A DNA stretch of 64,000 bases from Bacteroidota bacterium (lineage in GTDB: Bacteria > Bacteroidota > Bacteroidia > AKYH767-A > 2013-40CM-41-45): contig SHNE01000045.1 of assembly GCA_004295015.1 (NCBI GenBank), forward strand, positions 1 to 64,000, read 5' to 3'. The translations under genes were made by a program, and so were the position numbers. The notes below the pieces were generated by a model. That model did no database searches. It saw only the letters and a program-made list of their open reading frames with translations, and had not been told where the DNA came from. This document shows, in pieces, positions 61,333 through 64,000 of the stretch; position 1 is the stretch's first letter, and the number at the start of each line of letters is the position of its first letter.

Positions 61333-62997
61333 TTATGATCCGGCCTTGGCCCAGGAATCTTTCAGGGATACGGTGCGATTGAAAATTAAATGATTTGATG
61401 TGGATTCTTTGTCCAGACAAAAATATCCTTTGCGGATAAATTGATATTTATCTCCGGCTTTGGCATTCTTTAAGGAAGGTTCCGCCATGGCATTTGCATT
61501 GATATGCAAACTGTCAGGATTCAGATGATCTTTGAAATCTCCTTCTGCTGTAGAAGGATCCTCTACACGGAATAAGCGATCGTACAATCTTAGCTCGCAT
61601 GAAATTGCATGCGTCTTGCTCACCCAGTGAATAGTTCCTTTTACGTTAATGCCGCTCGTATCATTTCCACTTTTGCTTTCGGGAATGTATTTGCAGCGAA
61701 TCTCTGTAATATTACCCGCTGCATCTTTCTCAAAAGATTCACATTCTATTATATAAGCATGCTTCAAACGAACTTTCAGTCCCGGTCCGAGACGAAAATA
61801 TTTCTTTCCGGGATTTTCCATAAAGTCATCTCTCTCAATCAAAAGCTCTTTTCCAAATGGTAAATCCCGTTCGCCTCCTTTGTCTTCTAACTCAGGATTG
61901 TTTTCGCCTTTTAGAATTTCTGTTTGTCCATCCGGATAATTTGTAATGACTAATTTAACCGGATCCATCACCACCATTACACGCATGGCAATTTTATTCA
62001 GGTCTTCCCGTACGCAAAATTCCAGAAGCCCTACATCAATAACATTTTCTCTTCTGGCTACTCCCACCCGATCGCAAAAATTCCGAATGCTTAAGGGCGT
62101 ATAACCTCGCCGTCTCAAAGCGCTGATAGTCGGCATGCGTGGATCATCCCAGCCGGTGACGTGTTTGTCGTTTACAAGTTGTAAAAGCTTCCTTTTACTC
62201 ATTACCGTATAGTTCAGGTTGAGCCTCGCGAATTCATACTGATGACTTGGAAATATTTGCAGCTTCTCAATGAACCAATCATATAATGGTCTGTGCACTT
62301 CAAACTCAAGGGTGCACACAGAATGCGTAATCTCTTCGATCGAATCACTTTGACCGTGCGCAAAATCGTACATGGGATAAATACACCATTCATTCCCGGT
62401 GCGATGATGTTCTACATGCTTTATACGATACATCAAAGGATCGCGCATGTGCATATTCGGAGAAGCCATATCCACTTTTGCTCTGAGAACTTTTTCTCCA
62501 TCCTTGAATTCTCCCTTCTTCATCCGTGAAAACAAATCAAGATTCTCTTCGATGCTGCGATCACGAAAGGGACTGTTCTTCCCCGGCTCTGTTGGTGTAC
62601 CCTTCATGGAGGCAATTTGCTCCGCCGAAGAATCATCTACATAAGCCAGTCCTTTCTTGATCAAGGTGACAGCAAATTCATACAACTTTGGGAAATAATC
62701 CGAAGTATATAATTCCTGAGCCCAATTAAAACCCAACCACTGAATGTCTTCTTTAATACTATTTACGTATTCGGTATCTTCTGTTACAGGATTGGTATCA
62801 TCGAAACGAAGATTTGTTTTGCCATCGAAATCTTTTGCCAATCCAAAATTTAAGCAGATGGATTTAGCATGGCCAATGTGTAAATATCCATTCGGTTCAG
62901 GCGGGAAACGAGTAAGTACACGTCCGCCGTGTTTGCCGGATTTTACATCTTCGGCTACAATCTCTTCGAGAAAATTTAATGCTTTATCGGGGTTCAT
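61333..62997 (-). CDS. glnS: Glutaminyl-tRNA synthetase
   Basis: 554 aa. Class I synthetase with [18 protein letters not shown] (HIGH motif, residues about 25-45) and [11 protein letters not shown] (KMSKS-like motif), plus the tRNA-binding end [20 protein letters not shown]. It charges tRNA-Gln with glutamine directly. Length is normal. It is followed by folB and preceded by gltX, all in the same direction; the glnS-gltX pair is a core gene set. Confidence 0.97.
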   Translation of the reverse strand: MNPDKALNFLEEIVAEDVKSGKHGGRVLTRFPPEPNGYLHIGHAKSICLNFGLAKDFDGKTNLRFDDTNPVTEDTEYVNSIKEDIQWLGFNWAQELYTSDYFPKLYEFAVTLIKKGLAYVDDSSAEQIASMKGTPTEPGKNSPFRDRSIEENLDLFSRMKKGEFKDGEKVLRAKVDMASPNMHMRDPLMYRIKHVEHHRTGNEWCIYPMYDFAHGQSDSIEEITHSVCTLEFEVHRPLYDWFIEKLQIFPSHQYEFARLNLNYTVMSKRKLLQLVNDKHVTGWDDPRMPTISALRRRGYTPLSIRNFCDRVGVARRENVIDVGLLEFCVREDLNKIAMRVMVVMDPVKLVITNYPDGQTEILKGENNPELEDKGGERDLPFGKELLIERDDFMENPGKKYFRLGPGLKVRLKHAYIIECESFEKDAAGNITEIRCKYIPESKSGNDTSGINVKGTIHWVSKTHAISCELRLYDRLFRVEDPSTAEGDFKDHLNPDSLHINANAMAEPSLKNAKAGDKYQFIRKGYFCLDKESTSNHLIFNRTVSLKDSWAKAGS

Positions 62998-63194
62998 GGA
63001 TTTTTAATTAGTGGATATGGAACGCTGACTTGTCCTCATGTCGAATTCAATTAGACAGGAGGAGAACGCAGATTATTATGATTTACACAGATATAAATTA
63101 ATTATTCTAAAGTTAAATTGAGCGTAATGAATTTCAAATCACTAAATCTTATTTTATCATATTCATCTGCGTCATCTGTGTTCCATTTTATTTA

Positions 63195-64000
63195 TTATGC
63201 ATTAAGTTCAACGCCAACCACAGCCATCGCACTTTTCAATCGTTGCAAGACTTCTTGTTTTCCGAGCAGCTCAGCCATTCCGAAAAGATTCACTCCTCCG
63301 CCTTGCCCGCTTAAAAACACGCGGAACAATTGCAATACTTCTCCCGGCTTCAAGCCATTCGAAACAGCCGTTTCCTGGAAGACTTTTTCCGTTTCAACAG
63401 AATTAAAGTCATTTAGATTTTCGTACGCATTTAGCAGCGCACGAAAAAATGCAGCGTGACTGTCTTTCCATTTTTTTGAAATCACCTGTTGATCGTATTC
63501 TGTTGGCTTGAAAAGCAAGTAACGACCTACTTCAAGCATCTCATGTTCAAACTGAACGCGTTCTTTTAACAGAGGAATGGCTTTCAATAGAAAATCATCC
63601 TGCATACGGTGATCATCACTGCTGAAATTAAATTCAGTTCTGAGAATACTTTTCAAGTGATCAGCAAGAACACTGTCAGGCTTTAACCTAAGGTAATGCT
63701 GGTTGAACCATTTGGTTTTTTCAGGATCGAACTTGGCACCTGATTTATTTACGCGCTCGAGAGAAAAATCTTCGATGAGTTCTTCCATGCTGTAAATCTC
63801 CTTGTCACCACTGGGATGCCAACCTAAAAGAGCAAGCATATTGGTAAATGCTTCGGGATAATATTCTTTCTCTCTGTAACCGGAAGACTCTTCCCTCGTT
63901 GCAGGATCTACCCAACGAAGAGGGAACACGGGGAACCCCAGACGGTCGCCATCGCGCTTGCTAAGCTTTCCATTTCCTTCAGGCTTTAAAAGTAAAGGCA
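63195..64000 (-). CDS. gltX: Glutamyl-tRNA synthetase, 3' part
   Basis: The gene runs off the right edge, so only about 268 C-terminal codons are present. On the minus strand the frame from 64000 reads PLLLKPEGNGKLSKRDGDRL, with the KLSKR motif (KMSKS) that binds ATP, then FPVFPLRWVDP and the anticodon-binding region (MLALLGWHPSGDKEIYSMEE, FSLERVNKSGAKFDPEKTKW). The enzyme charges tRNA-Glu. The end YREKEYYPEAFTNMLALLGW is typical of Bacteroidota. Confidence 0.95.
   Translation of the reverse strand, partial: PLLLKPEGNGKLSKRDGDRLGFPVFPLRWVDPATREESSGYREKEYYPEAFTNMLALLGWHPSGDKEIYSMEELIEDFSLERVNKSGAKFDPEKTKWFNQHYLRLKPDSVLADHLKSILRTEFNFSSDDHRMQDDFLLKAIPLLKERVQFEHEMLEVGRYLLFKPTEYDQQVISKKWKDSHAAFFRALLNAYENLNDFNSVETEKVFQETAVSNGLKPGEVLQLFRVFLSGQGGGVNLFGMAELLGKQEVLQRLKSAMAVVGVELNA

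Noticed and set aside
1..64000. CRISPR array, rRNA, tyrosine integrase, relaxase or conjugation genes
   Set aside because: No regularly spaced repeats, no rRNA sequence, and no gene with the R..H..R..Y pattern of tyrosine recombinases or with relaxase motifs was seen.

Overview
The window reads as a Bacteroidota chromosome. Evidence: type IX secretion (T9SS) C-terminal sorting domains on three proteins, promoter boxes of the Bacteroidota form TAnnTTTG, few Shine-Dalgarno sequences, AT-rich DNA, and families typical of that phylum (DUF4199, DUF6660, HYC_CC_PP-like cysteine proteins). Ordinary core chromosome is visible only at the right end (about 59.8-64.0 kb): tRNA-Cys, a DUF4199 membrane protein, folB, glnS and the 3' part of gltX, all on the minus strand. 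Nearly everything to the left is accessory DNA.

Layout. 0-5.5 kb: a patch of small unknown genes around a serine recombinase, then broken or decaying minus-strand genes (a VRR-NUC-like nuclease with a frameshift, a UPF0489-like gene with an in-frame stop, a PD-(D/E)XK nuclease without an ATG). 5.8-14.6 kb: a minus-strand divalent-metal efflux operon (CzcA fused to TolC, CzcB-like adaptor with a His-rich loop, CPC-type P1B ATPase) with a methyltransferase behind it and a DUF6660 protein in front. 14.6-15.6 kb: a gene graveyard holding a nuclease remnant, degenerate repeats, and a 15-nt tRNA-Cys 3'-end fragment followed by a terminator, which looks like an attachment scar. 15.6-48.6 kb: a plus-strand copper/silver island with two multicopper oxidases (one fused to a CopB-like barrel, one with a T9SS tail), DUF3347 and heavy-metal-binding proteins, a CusABC-type pump whose RND subunit has the Cu/Ag signature, an HMA-AraC fusion regulator, and a CPH-type copper ATPase.

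Inside the copper island, 38.5-48.6 kb carries archaeal-looking metabolic genes: type II GAPDH, AMP phosphorylase, a short PRPP synthetase and a beta-CASP nuclease, together with an ATP-cone/Mrr-like nuclease and an ATC-hydrolase-like protein. Six of these genes are packed with overlaps or gaps of a few bases and end in the copper ATPase, so nucleotide or RNA turnover and copper export appear to be one transcription unit.

48.7-55.9 kb looks like a remnant plasmid or integrative element: a divergent single-subunit polymerase-like protein, a perfect 33-bp palindrome, a BCS1-like AAA ATPase, and a RadC-family protein. 56.0-59.6 kb is a small defence-type locus: a TIGR02391/abortive-infection-like gene, a retron reverse transcriptase (NAxxH, YxDD and a VTG-type motif) behind an overlapping XRE regulator, a structured upstream region that could hold the msr-msd RNA, and a divergent cytoplasmic trypsin-like protease. 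The tRNA-Cys at 59.82 kb and the tRNA-Cys-like 3' fragment at 15.45 kb lie in the same orientation and may mark the two ends of a roughly 44-kb island, although no tyrosine integrase or conjugation genes are visible between them. All family names come from reading motifs by eye; no database search was run.
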